DNA of 64,000 nucleotides. Origin: Holophaga sp. (lineage in GTDB: Bacteria > Acidobacteriota > Holophagae > Holophagales > Holophagaceae). This document shows positions 16,623 to 24,900 of this stretch, piece after piece. The DNA is taken from positions 124,001 through 188,000 of the forward strand of contig JADKBC010000005.1 of NCBI GenBank assembly GCA_016715205.1. The letters are read 5' to 3'. Positions within the stretch are counted from its first letter, which is position 1. Each line of letters begins with the position of its first letter. Under the pieces are notes generated by a model. That model was not told the DNA's origin and ran no database searches. It saw only the letters and a program-made list of their open reading frames with translations. Both the position numbers and the translations under genes were made by a program.

Positions 16623-18373
16623 AAGGCTGCTTTCACCAACATTTCAGAATCAGTAATCAAGGCCTTTAAATTGACCCGTACCAATTCAATGGTGTCGTTG
16701 ATGAATACCTTTTTCCCAGGGAATTTTTCTAACGGTGCTTCAAAATTTCCCTTCCCAAATTCAGCAATGCAGGCCATAGCCTTTTTCTTGACCGCGATAT
16801 GGCCGAAGACCATGTTGTTGACGCCTGATGCCATAGTTCGATAGGAACCATTGAACTGTTCGGCTGGCATCTTGACATCAATATCGCCGGCATCGTGTTG
16901 GGCACTCATGTGGTTCATCTCTGTGACTAAGCCACTAATCGCATCCACACAGGTATTGAGGTTGTTCTTGATCTCGTTGAAATCACCGTTGTACTTGTCC
17001 GTGATCTTGGGCGGGATATCGCCCTTGGAAATGCGATCTACGTAGCCGGCGGCCACATTGAGCGGTCCGATAACGGCATCCAGCGTGTCATTTACGCCCT
17101 GCACGATCTTGCGGAAATCACCCTGGTGCTTGCTGGCATCCGCACGGGTGGCCAGCTTGCCATCCACGGCGGCCTTGCTGAGCATGGCGGCATCAGCCAC
17201 CAACGCATTCACTGCGTCCACGCAGGTGTTCAGGTTGTTCTTGATCTCGTTGAAATCACCGTTGTACTTGTCCGTGATCTTGGGCGGGATATCGCCCTTG
17301 GAAATGCGATCCACATAGCCAGCAGCTACATTGAGCGGTCCGATGACGGCATCCAACGTATCGTTCACACCCTGCACGATCTTGCGGTAATCCCCTTCAT
17401 ACTTGCTGGCATCGGCGCGGGTGGCCAACTTGCCATCCACGGCAGCCTGGGCCAATCGCTGGGCTTCGGCCGTCATGGCGCGCAGGGAATTGGTCATCTG
17501 GATCATGGCCGGGGCAATTTCGTCCTGGGCGTCGGCAGCCTTGGTCTCGGTGGTCAAATCGCCAGCGGCGATCTTTTTCATGGTGCCGATCACACTGATC
17601 TGGAGGTTTTCGGAGAAGGAATCCATCACGGAAGCCAGTTCGCCGATTTCATCCTTGCGATCCATTTTCAGGCGCATGCCCAGATGACCCTTGGCCATTT
17701 CGTTCATCATGTCCACACCCTTTTTAAGGGGTTGGGCGATGGAGCGAGCGATGACAATACCGATGACCACGGCCAGACCGGCGGCCATGAACATCATGAA
17801 ATACATGGCCTTCTTGGCTGATTCGAAATTGGAGGTGTTGTCGTCCGCAATTTTTTTACTGAATTTAAGCTTGGCATCCCCCATCTCGTCGTAAATCTTG
17901 TTCTGCTCCTGCTGCAGTTTCTCGACTTCACCATAGATCAGGTTTTCTGCTTCACCTTTTTTGCCGTTTCGAATGAGTTCCCGTGCCTTCCGATTGCCAT
18001 CGCTGATGGCAGCTTGGTTTTCCTTGTAACGTTTCCAGAGTGCCTTGGCCTCATCTGAAACGATGGTTTTCTCGAAGGATTCTTCCAACTTGGCGCGATC
18101 AGCAGTTCGATCGGCAATGCGCTTGTTATACGCTTCAAAATCCCGACCCAGGAGCATATCCCGCATATTTGTGCGAATGCGATAGGTGGCACCGGTAATG
18201 CCCGTCCACTCGTCAAGTGGTACCGTCCCTTTTTTGAACAGCATGGTGTCGGCGTCGTCGGCGATCTGCATTTTGTTGATGGCGAAAAGCCCCAAGATGA
18301 CAGATAGGGCTGCCGTTACCAGGAAGGCCGTGATGAGCTTGGGGCCCATCTTGATGTTGTCGAGAAAGCGCAT
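15251..18373 (-). CDS. Poly-HAMP methyl-accepting chemotaxis protein with four-helix-bundle sensor
   Basis: The start is set at the ATG at 18373 (MRFLDNIKMGPKL), with AGGAG seven bases upstream, rather than 19 codons earlier. The 1040-residue product has TM1 (about 13-33), a periplasmic helical domain (35-188), TM2 (190-209) and a HAMP. A long tandem array of HAMP-type units follows (repeated QGDFRKIVQGVNDTLD and GDIPPKITDKY segments, about 90 residues per repeat). The MCP signalling domain is from about 720, with tip region NLLALNATIEAAS. The C-terminus SRFKL has no CheR-binding pentapeptide. It lies 87 bases after cheW. The last 460 residues are nearly identical, at DNA level too, to the frameshifted chemoreceptor at 11537. 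Confidence 0.93.
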   Translation of the reverse strand: MRFLDNIKMGPKLITAFLVTAALSVILGLFAINKMQIADDADTMLFKKGTVPLDEWTGITGATYRIRTNMRDMLLGRDFEAYNKRIADRTADRAKLEESFEKTIVSDEAKALWKRYKENQAAISDGNRKARELIRNGKKGEAENLIYGEVEKLQQEQNKIYDEMGDAKLKFSKKIADDNTSNFESAKKAMYFMMFMAAGLAVVIGIVIARSIAQPLKKGVDMMNEMAKGHLGMRLKMDRKDEIGELASVMDSFSENLQISVIGTMKKIAAGDLTTETKAADAQDEIAPAMIQMTNSLRAMTAEAQRLAQAAVDGKLATRADASKYEGDYRKIVQGVNDTLDAVIGPLNVAAGYVDRISKGDIPPKITDKYNGDFNEIKNNLNTCVDAVNALVADAAMLSKAAVDGKLATRADASKHQGDFRKIVQGVNDTLDAVIGPLNVAAGYVDRISKGDIPPKITDKYNGDFNEIKNNLNTCVDAISGLVTEMNHMSAQHDAGDIDVKMPAEQFNGSYRTMASGVNNMVFGHIAVKKKAMACIAEFGKGNFEAPLEKFPGKKVFINDTIELVRVNLKALITDSEMLVKAALDGKLATRADATKHQGDFRKIVQGVNDTLDGVINPINEVQRVMGAMEQGDLTARITAEYKGDLQSLRNAVNNSAAKLAQTLTEISGASNTLASSADELTATSATMAGSAEQMTQQANTAAAGTEQASANVKNMAAGVEEMSANANTVASASEEVTANLRTVGAAVEQMSSNMKTIAASTEQMTGSVNTVATAIEEMSVSLNEVSKNSGQAATVAGKASKSAANTAETVNKLGKSAQEIGKVVDMIKGIAAQTNLLALNATIEAASAGEAGKGFAVVANEVKELAKQTASATEEIRAQVEDMQGNTQQAVKAIDDIVQIIGEINAISGNIAASVEEQTATTNEISKNVGYAARGAAEVARNVQQAASGTNEVSRNVQEAVKGVTDISRNINQLAAGAGDVAKNAGEASRGMNDVSRNVAHVSTAAKDTTRGAGDTNNASKELARLAEKLQQTVSRFKL

Positions 18374-18460
18374 GGCAATTCTCCTGAGGTGAAAAGGATT
18401 AATGGAAGGAAGAGTCGAAAGGGAATTCACAGTGAGAGGCGTTCAGGAGTCATTCCATGC

Positions 18461-18922
18461 CTATCCGCTCGATAACAGTTCTTGCAGGTTGAGCAATACC
18501 AGCAGCCCTTCGTCGGTCTTGAGCACCCCGGAAAGGAAACGCTCTTCGGCGTCCGTGAGGTTGGCGGGGGGCGCTTCGGCGAGGCTGGCTTCGGCCTCCA
18601 CCACATCCCCAATGGCATCCACCAACAGGCCCATCAGATCCTGGGTCCCGCCCTGGTTGCGGCCGTTGCCCTGGGCAGTGTTGGCGCCATGTTTCAGGAT
18701 CACGATATGGCTGGAGTCTTTGACAGGTAGCGCCTCGTGGCCGAGCCGCACCGCCAGGTCCAGGATGGTGACAATCTGCCCGCGCAGGTTGATAAGGCCG
18801 CGAATATGGGATTCGGCGCGCGGCACCGGGGTGATGTTGAACACCCGAATGATTTCGCGAACACCCAGGATATCGAGCCCGAAGAGGCGATCGCCCACAT
18901 GAAAGGTTGCGAACTGGCTCAT
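18461..18922 (-). CDS. cheW: Chemotaxis coupling protein CheW
   Basis: The 153-residue single CheW-like SH3-type domain has FATFHVGDRLFGLDI at the start, then VPRAESHIRGLINLRGQIVTILDL, the family signature around the receptor/CheA interface, and GLLVDAIGDVV further on. It couples chemoreceptors to CheA in the array. The start overlaps the cheA stop by four bases and the next gene downstream is a chemoreceptor, so kinase, coupler and receptor are one transcription unit. Confidence 0.95.
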   Translation of the reverse strand: MSQFATFHVGDRLFGLDILGVREIIRVFNITPVPRAESHIRGLINLRGQIVTILDLAVRLGHEALPVKDSSHIVILKHGANTAQGNGRNQGGTQDLMGLLVDAIGDVVEAEASLAEAPPANLTDAEERFLSGVLKTDEGLLVLLNLQELLSSG

Positions 18923-21630
18923 GCAACACCTCCCATCAACCCCGCCGCCTGGAGCAGTGCCACGGGATCAAGGAACAACGTCAGATGGTCTTGCACCACC
19001 GCAGACCCCAGCAGCCCGGGGCCCGTGAATTCCACGGCCTTCAGCTCCACTTCCACATCGAGGGCATCCAGGATCTCGGAGATCAGGATGCCTGCGGGAG
19101 GTCGGGTGGTGGAACTCTGGCCGGGGATCTTGGGGATCACCAAGAACAGCTCCTGGAGTTCAGCCTTCAGAGGACGGACTGCCAGATGCTGATCCAGCCG
19201 CAGCAAGGGCAACCCCTCGCCGCGATATTCGATGTATTCCCGTTCGCCGATGAATTCGATCTTGGTTTTCACGATGCGCTCCAGGCGCAACACATGATCC
19301 TGGGGCACAGCAAAGCGTTCACCGGTGGCCGCTTCAAACAGAATCACGGAACGCCGCCGTGAGGCCTTCAGGGCAGCGCTGCGTTTTTCCTCCTCGGCCC
19401 GCCGCAATTCCTCGGCTTGGAGATCGGTGAAATGGAGATTGGCCACCGTAGCCAGGCCGCCCGCATCGAGGATCATGATCACGCGGCCATCGCCCAGGAT
19501 CGTCGCGCCGCTGAAACACTTGGTGCCCTGGATGAACCCCGAAAGGGGCTTGACCACGATCTCTTCGATATCGAAGAGTTCATCCACAATCACGCCGTAG
19601 TGGTTCTTGCCCACTCGAAGCACGATGATGTTGTGGTCGCTGCGCCAGTCGGTGCGGCGATCCCCTTGGCGGGGGGTAGCGTTATCGGGCTCCTCAGGCA
19701 GCTCGCCTCGGCGATCCGCCAGGGAGACCCGGCGATCTGGCAACTGTTCGCCGGTCTCCGGATTTTCGAACACCCGCTGCAGGCCAAGCACATCCGCCAA
19801 CCGAACCAGGGGCAACAGCTTATCCCGGAGCCGCAGCACCAAGGCTCCCTGCACCTGTTCGATGCGCTGGGAGACTTCGGAGGCCTTCACCCACACGAAC
19901 TCCACCACGTTCACCTGGGGAATGGCGAAGCGATGATCAGCCACGCCCACGATCATGGAGGGAATGATGGCCAGGGTGAGCGGCAAGCGCAGGCGCACGG
20001 TGGTGCCCATGCCCAGTTCGGTTTCCATTTCCACGTGGCCACCGAGCTTTTCGACATTGGTGCGCACCACGTCCATGCCCACGCCTCGGCCGGAGATTTC
20101 CGAGACCTTTTCCGCCATGGAGAAACCGGGCTCAAACACGAGATGAACCATCTCCCGTTCGGTCATTTCCGCGCCCTGGGCCTTGGTCACCAGGCCCTTG
20201 GCAATGGCCTTGGCCAGCACCTTCTTGGCGTCGATGCCACGGCCATCATCGTGGACGGCGATGTTGATCTGGCCTCCTTCGTGGAAGGCGTGAAGGTGGA
20301 TGGTTCCCGTGGGATCCTTGCGCGCTTTTTGCCGCTCGGCCGGGCTTTCAATGGCGTGGTCGGCGCAGTTGCGAATGATGTGGGTGAGGGGATCCACCAG
20401 CATTTCCACGATGGACTTGTCCAGTTCCACCTCGGCACCTTCGATGTGCACATCGATCTGCTTTTCGAGCTGGCGACTCATGTCCCGGATGATGCGGGGG
20501 AAGCGGCTGAACACGGTGCCGATGGGCTGCATGCGGGTTTGCATGATGCCTTCCTGCATTTCCGTGGTCACCTGATTGACATTTTGCAGGATGGCGCCCA
20601 GACCCGGTATTTCGTGCTGTGAATCCGTGATGGCGCGCACCAGTTGGTTGCGCCCGAGCACCAATTCGCCTGCCAGATTCATGAGATTGGTCAGGAGATC
20701 CACCCGAACACGAAGGGTTTCATTGCCGGTGTCCTTGGTGACTTCCCGCGTGGTCTTTTCTTCGGCAGGCAGGTCGCCTGGGATTTCTGCTTCTGGCTCG
20801 GCTTCGGGTGGGGTTGCTGCCACCACGGCCACGACCTTCTGCTCAGCCTTGGCCTTGGCCTTGACCTCCTTGCGCAGGGCTTCCACCTCCATGACCTTCA
20901 CCTGATCCACCGGCAGCTTCAAGCCCAGGGCCGCGAGGTCGGGCTCCAGCACGCTGGCGAAGAGCAAGGTCACCGGTAGATCCTGCTCCAGGCAGTGTTC
21001 GAGATCCGCGATGGCTTCCACATCAATGAAGGCATCCAGACAGGTGCCCACGGACAGGGCGTTATTGAGAAAGGCCAAGGGCGTGAGGCCTTTGTCCCTG
21101 ATGTCGCGGTGCAAGTAGGCGATGGCACGGAACAGGTTCATGCCCCGGCGCAGGGCCGACCGCACGCTTTCGGCATCCAGATCGAATTCCCGAGTGGCAC
21201 CCTTTTCCCGCCCCTTGACCATTTCCCCAACGGCCACGCCCTGACCATTCAGAATGGCTTCCAGCTTGGCCAGTTCCTGGGTAAAGGGCACGCTGTCACT
21301 GGCCTGGATATCGTCGAGCATGGCCTTCAGGCGATCCAGACTGGCAAACACCACATCCATCACATCGGCCGCAACCTTGAGCTTGCCATCCCGCACCTGC
21401 ATGAGGACGCCTTCCATGGCGTGGCTCAAGCGCTTCAGGGCATCGAAGGCAAAGAACCCGGCGCCGCCCTTGATGGAGTGGATGGCCCGGAACACCCGGT
21501 TGATCACCTCGGCACTTACTTTGGCCCCTTCCTGTTCCATGCGGAGCAGGTCGGGCTCGATGGTGGCCAGGTGTTCCCGACTCTCGGCCACGAAATCCGA
21601 AATGATGCTTTCGTCGGCAAAGCTACTCAC
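18919..21630 (-). CDS. cheA: Chemotaxis histidine kinase CheA with extra C-terminal CheW-like domain
   Basis: The 903-residue protein has an Hpt (P1) domain with phosphoacceptor His51 in AIHSIKGGAGFF. A variable region follows, including a second helical segment and a charged linker (about 250-300). Next are the P3 dimerisation helices, a P4 ATPase (IIRNCADHAIE, DDGRGID, GRGVGMDVV) and P5. P5 is enlarged by a hydrophilic insert rich in Arg and Asp (RRVSLADRRGELPEEP...). After a coiled stretch a second CheW-like unit (RRSVILFEAATGERFAVP... to the end) is added. Typical CheA is about 650-750 residues. The tail unit would allow CheA to occupy two receptor or CheW sites. It overlaps the STAS gene by eight bases upstream and cheW by four downstream. 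Confidence 0.95.
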   Translation of the reverse strand: MSSFADESIISDFVAESREHLATIEPDLLRMEQEGAKVSAEVINRVFRAIHSIKGGAGFFAFDALKRLSHAMEGVLMQVRDGKLKVAADVMDVVFASLDRLKAMLDDIQASDSVPFTQELAKLEAILNGQGVAVGEMVKGREKGATREFDLDAESVRSALRRGMNLFRAIAYLHRDIRDKGLTPLAFLNNALSVGTCLDAFIDVEAIADLEHCLEQDLPVTLLFASVLEPDLAALGLKLPVDQVKVMEVEALRKEVKAKAKAEQKVVAVVAATPPEAEPEAEIPGDLPAEEKTTREVTKDTGNETLRVRVDLLTNLMNLAGELVLGRNQLVRAITDSQHEIPGLGAILQNVNQVTTEMQEGIMQTRMQPIGTVFSRFPRIIRDMSRQLEKQIDVHIEGAEVELDKSIVEMLVDPLTHIIRNCADHAIESPAERQKARKDPTGTIHLHAFHEGGQINIAVHDDGRGIDAKKVLAKAIAKGLVTKAQGAEMTEREMVHLVFEPGFSMAEKVSEISGRGVGMDVVRTNVEKLGGHVEMETELGMGTTVRLRLPLTLAIIPSMIVGVADHRFAIPQVNVVEFVWVKASEVSQRIEQVQGALVLRLRDKLLPLVRLADVLGLQRVFENPETGEQLPDRRVSLADRRGELPEEPDNATPRQGDRRTDWRSDHNIIVLRVGKNHYGVIVDELFDIEEIVVKPLSGFIQGTKCFSGATILGDGRVIMILDAGGLATVANLHFTDLQAEELRRAEEEKRSAALKASRRRSVILFEAATGERFAVPQDHVLRLERIVKTKIEFIGEREYIEYRGEGLPLLRLDQHLAVRPLKAELQELFLVIPKIPGQSSTTRPPAGILISEILDALDVEVELKAVEFTGPGLLGSAVVQDHLTLFLDPVALLQAAGLMGGVA

Positions 21631-21955
21631 GGGTGGCCTCCGTGATGGAGAAGAACTTAGTCAGGTTGAAAAGCTTGAACACCCGCAGCAGGTCCGTATT
21701 GGCCCCTTCGATCGAAAAGGTGATCTCCTTTTTCTGACAACTCTTGAACAAGCCCAGCACAAGGGTGATGCCCAGGGAATCGATCTGCTTGGTGGAGGAA
21801 AGATCCAGCACCACCGCCTCGGTCGCGCTCTCCAGGGCCTTGACCATGCCGTCCCGCAGGGTCTCCACCGTGCTGGCCACCAGATCACCCTTCGGATTGA
21901 GTCGCACCGTGCCGTCGGTCTTCTGGGTCTTCATGGGGGATTTCGCTGCTGCCAT
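21623..21955 (-). CDS. STAS-domain anti-sigma factor antagonist (RsbV/SpoIIAA-like)
   Basis: The 110-residue protein is a single STAS domain with VVLDLSSTKQIDSLGITL. The Ser of IDSLG (about Ser60) is at the position phosphorylated by RsbW/SpoIIAB kinases. GGGAGG lies six bases before the ATG. It sits one base after the giant fusion gene, which carries an RsbW-like ATPase and a SpoIIE/RsbU-like PP2C phosphatase, and eight bases into cheA. This is the natural substrate of both enzymes, so the three activities form a complete partner switch. The sigma factor or other target it releases is not in this window. Confidence 0.92.
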   Translation of the reverse strand: MAAAKSPMKTQKTDGTVRLNPKGDLVASTVETLRDGMVKALESATEAVVLDLSSTKQIDSLGITLVLGLFKSCQKKEITFSIEGANTDLLRVFKLFNLTKFFSITEATRE

Positions 21956-21956
21956 G

Positions 21957-24900
21957 TCATGCCTCCCAACAAAAAGTGATGGTCAGTTCGCCGCCCACCA
22001 TGTCCACACCGCTGGCGGAATGGCGCAGGTAGGGAATGCCCCGGCCCCGCTCGGAGAGGGGATCCGTGGGGGATTGCAACCCCTTCAGGTCAAAGCCGGT
22101 ACCTTCATCCACCACGGTTAGGACAAAGGCCGGTGGGTTTTCCTGCCAGGTCGCGTTCACATCGATGCGGCACTCCGCTCGGCCCCCATTGCCATGGATC
22201 ATGGCGTTGGTGAGGGCTTCCCGGGCAGCCGTGAGTATTTCAAAGCGCCGGGAATGGGTGACCGGGATGGAACGTGGGGCCTTGCTTAGGTATTCCGTCA
22301 ACTGGTGGACGGCCTCGTCGATCGCGCTGGCATTGGATGGGATGTCGAACCTTAAGCCTCCGGTTGTCAGGCTGGGCTGTTCGAAGCCCACGGCCAGCAG
22401 GTCGTCTTCCAGCCCCTGATCGGCCAGCATCTGCGCACTGCCAGCCAGAATCGACACCGCTTCCTGGATGGGAACATCGCGCAGGTCGTGCCAGAGATTG
22501 AGGGCCAGATCCTCCATCCACTCGCCTTCCTGGTTGCGAATATCGAAGAAACCATCGCTGGCGAACAACAGCCGTTCGCCGGGTGCCAACAGCAGCACCT
22601 TTTCATCCACCATTGGATCCTCGAACACACCCAGGGGCGTGCCGTTGATGGGAATGCGCATGCGCCGCAGCGGTCCGTTGCACAGGCCGTGGGGCAACCC
22701 CGCGTTCAGCAGGTGCAAGCGGCCCGTTTGGAGATTCCAATGGCCAAGCAGGGCGCAGACCGGAACTTCGGAGAAGGGCCCATCCTGGATGCCGCGATTG
22801 AGACGCTTGGCCAGGGTCCAGAGATCGGAACCCCGCACAGCAAGGCTGGACAGCAACCCCAAGAAGGCCGCCACGGCATACGAACTAATCACGGAATGGC
22901 CCGCCACATCGGCGAGGATGAAGAGGATCGACCCATCGGGCTGTTTGAAGCACCGGAACACATCGCCCCCAGCATCCGTGAGGGACTGATGCACGGTGTA
23001 CAGCGGCAGATCCTTTTCGGGCACAGCCACCAGGGCCCGCTGCGCCATGCGCACCGCCTGGGCGGTCGCTGCCGAACGATGCCGGACATTGACCCCTGAA
23101 ACCAGCCGTTTGACGCAGGAGGTCAGGGCGGCGGAATCAAAGGGCTTGGTCAGGAATTCGCTCACCTGCAGGTGGAGGGCCGCCTTCATGGCGTCCACAT
23201 CCTCGGAGGAAGACAACAGTGCCACGGGAATATCCGGGTCCACTTCGCGAATCCGCTCCACCAGGCGGATGCCATCCATGCGCGGCATCACGATATCCGA
23301 GAGCACCATCGAGAAGGAGGCCGCCCCCTGCTGCTGGTAGATTTCCCAGGCTTCCTGGCCGTCGCGGGCTTCACGCACCCGATACCCAGCCTTGACCAGC
23401 CATGTGCGCAAGAGACTCAGGGTGACAGGGCTATCTTCCGCCAGCAGGATCTCACCGGTTCGGGAACGGTCCCGATCGGGTGCCACGGCAACATCCACCC
23501 GGGCCGCGCGCTGGCGGGCGTCCAAGGCTTTGCGCAAGGCCTGCCCCAGATCGCGATTGGAGAAGGGCTTGGCAAGGGATTCGTCAAAGGGCGAATCCAG
23601 GCCGGATTCGACGAGGCTACCGGAGGCCAGCACGATGGCAATATTCGGGCGGAGTTTGCGCACCCGACTGGCAAAATCCTCGGCGGAAACGGCACCCTTG
23701 GAGTACTCCAACAGCACGGCATCAAAGATGGCGGGATGTTCTTTGAAGGCATCCATGGCCTCGTGGGGATCGGATTTGGCGGTAACCCGGTAGCCAAGGT
23801 GCTGCAACGCTTCCTTGGTGAGGGCCACACGCACGTCTTCGAGATCCACGACAAGAATGTGCTCAGTGCCCTTCAGATCATCCTTGGGGCTTTCATCCAA
23901 CAGGGCGACTTCCACGGCTGCGCTGGGCAGATGAACCTTGACCAGGGTTCCCTGGCCCAATTCCGAACTGATGGAAATGACACCGCCATGCTGGGTGACC
24001 ACCCCATGCACCACAGAGAGCCCCAGCCCGGTGCCACCGCCACTGCCTTTGGTGGTGTAGAAGGGCTCGAACACATGATCCAGCGTTTCGGGGTCCATGC
24101 CGCACCCGTTGTCACGCACGGTGAGCAGTGCCACATGGGAGTCCTTCAGGGTGGCCAAGGGGAAATCGGAATCGGTGTTCACTTCTGCCAAACCCAGTTC
24201 CAACATGCCCTTGCCATCCAGCGCCTGGAGAGAATTCACAGCCAGGTTCATCACCACCTGGTGAATCTGGGCGGGGTCGCCCACGGTCCACACCGAGGAA
24301 CTCAAGCTGCTGCGGATTTCCACATCCCGAGACACGGTGGACTTAAGGAGATGCACGCACTCCCGCACCACGGCGGTCAAATCAAAGGGAATGCGCCGTT
24401 CCTCGGTGGGGCGACTGAAGGTCAGGATGCGCCGGTTCAGATCCTTGGCGCGGTGGGCCGCTTGCAGAATCACGCTGAGTTTGGGCCGGGCGGGGCTGTC
24501 TTCGGGGAGCTGCCATTCAATGAGCTCGGCCGAACTCATGATGGCCGTGAGCACGTTATTGAAGTCGTGGGCCACGCCGCTGGCCAAGGCCCCCAACGCC
24601 TCCATTTTCTCCACCTGCCGGAGGCTCCGTTCCATTTCCAGCTCAACGCTCACGTCCCGGAATACACCCGTAAAAAAGGGATCCTGTCCTTCGGGCCGCA
24701 GCAGGGAAATGGTTCCTGAAAGCGTGCAAGGGGTGCCATCAACCCGGGGGGTCTTGATCTTGCCCTGCCAGGCGCGGCCTTCTTTCAGTCGATTCAGGAT
24801 GGTGCGGGCCAGGGCTTTGCGGCTTTCTTCGGGGATCAACCCCAGGATGTTGCGGCCCATCCAGCTACCGATCTCATGGCCCAGAATGGTTTCAAACGCC

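Noticed and set aside
11888..16669. Plus-strand His/Gly-rich frames of 300-430 codons opposite both chemoreceptors
   Set aside because: They are antisense shadows of the repeated receptor DNA. Their apparent repeats only reflect the HAMP units on the other strand.
23172..24719. 515-codon plus-strand frame inside the fusion gene
   Set aside because: The minus strand carries clear HATPase, REC and HisKA motifs across the same bases.
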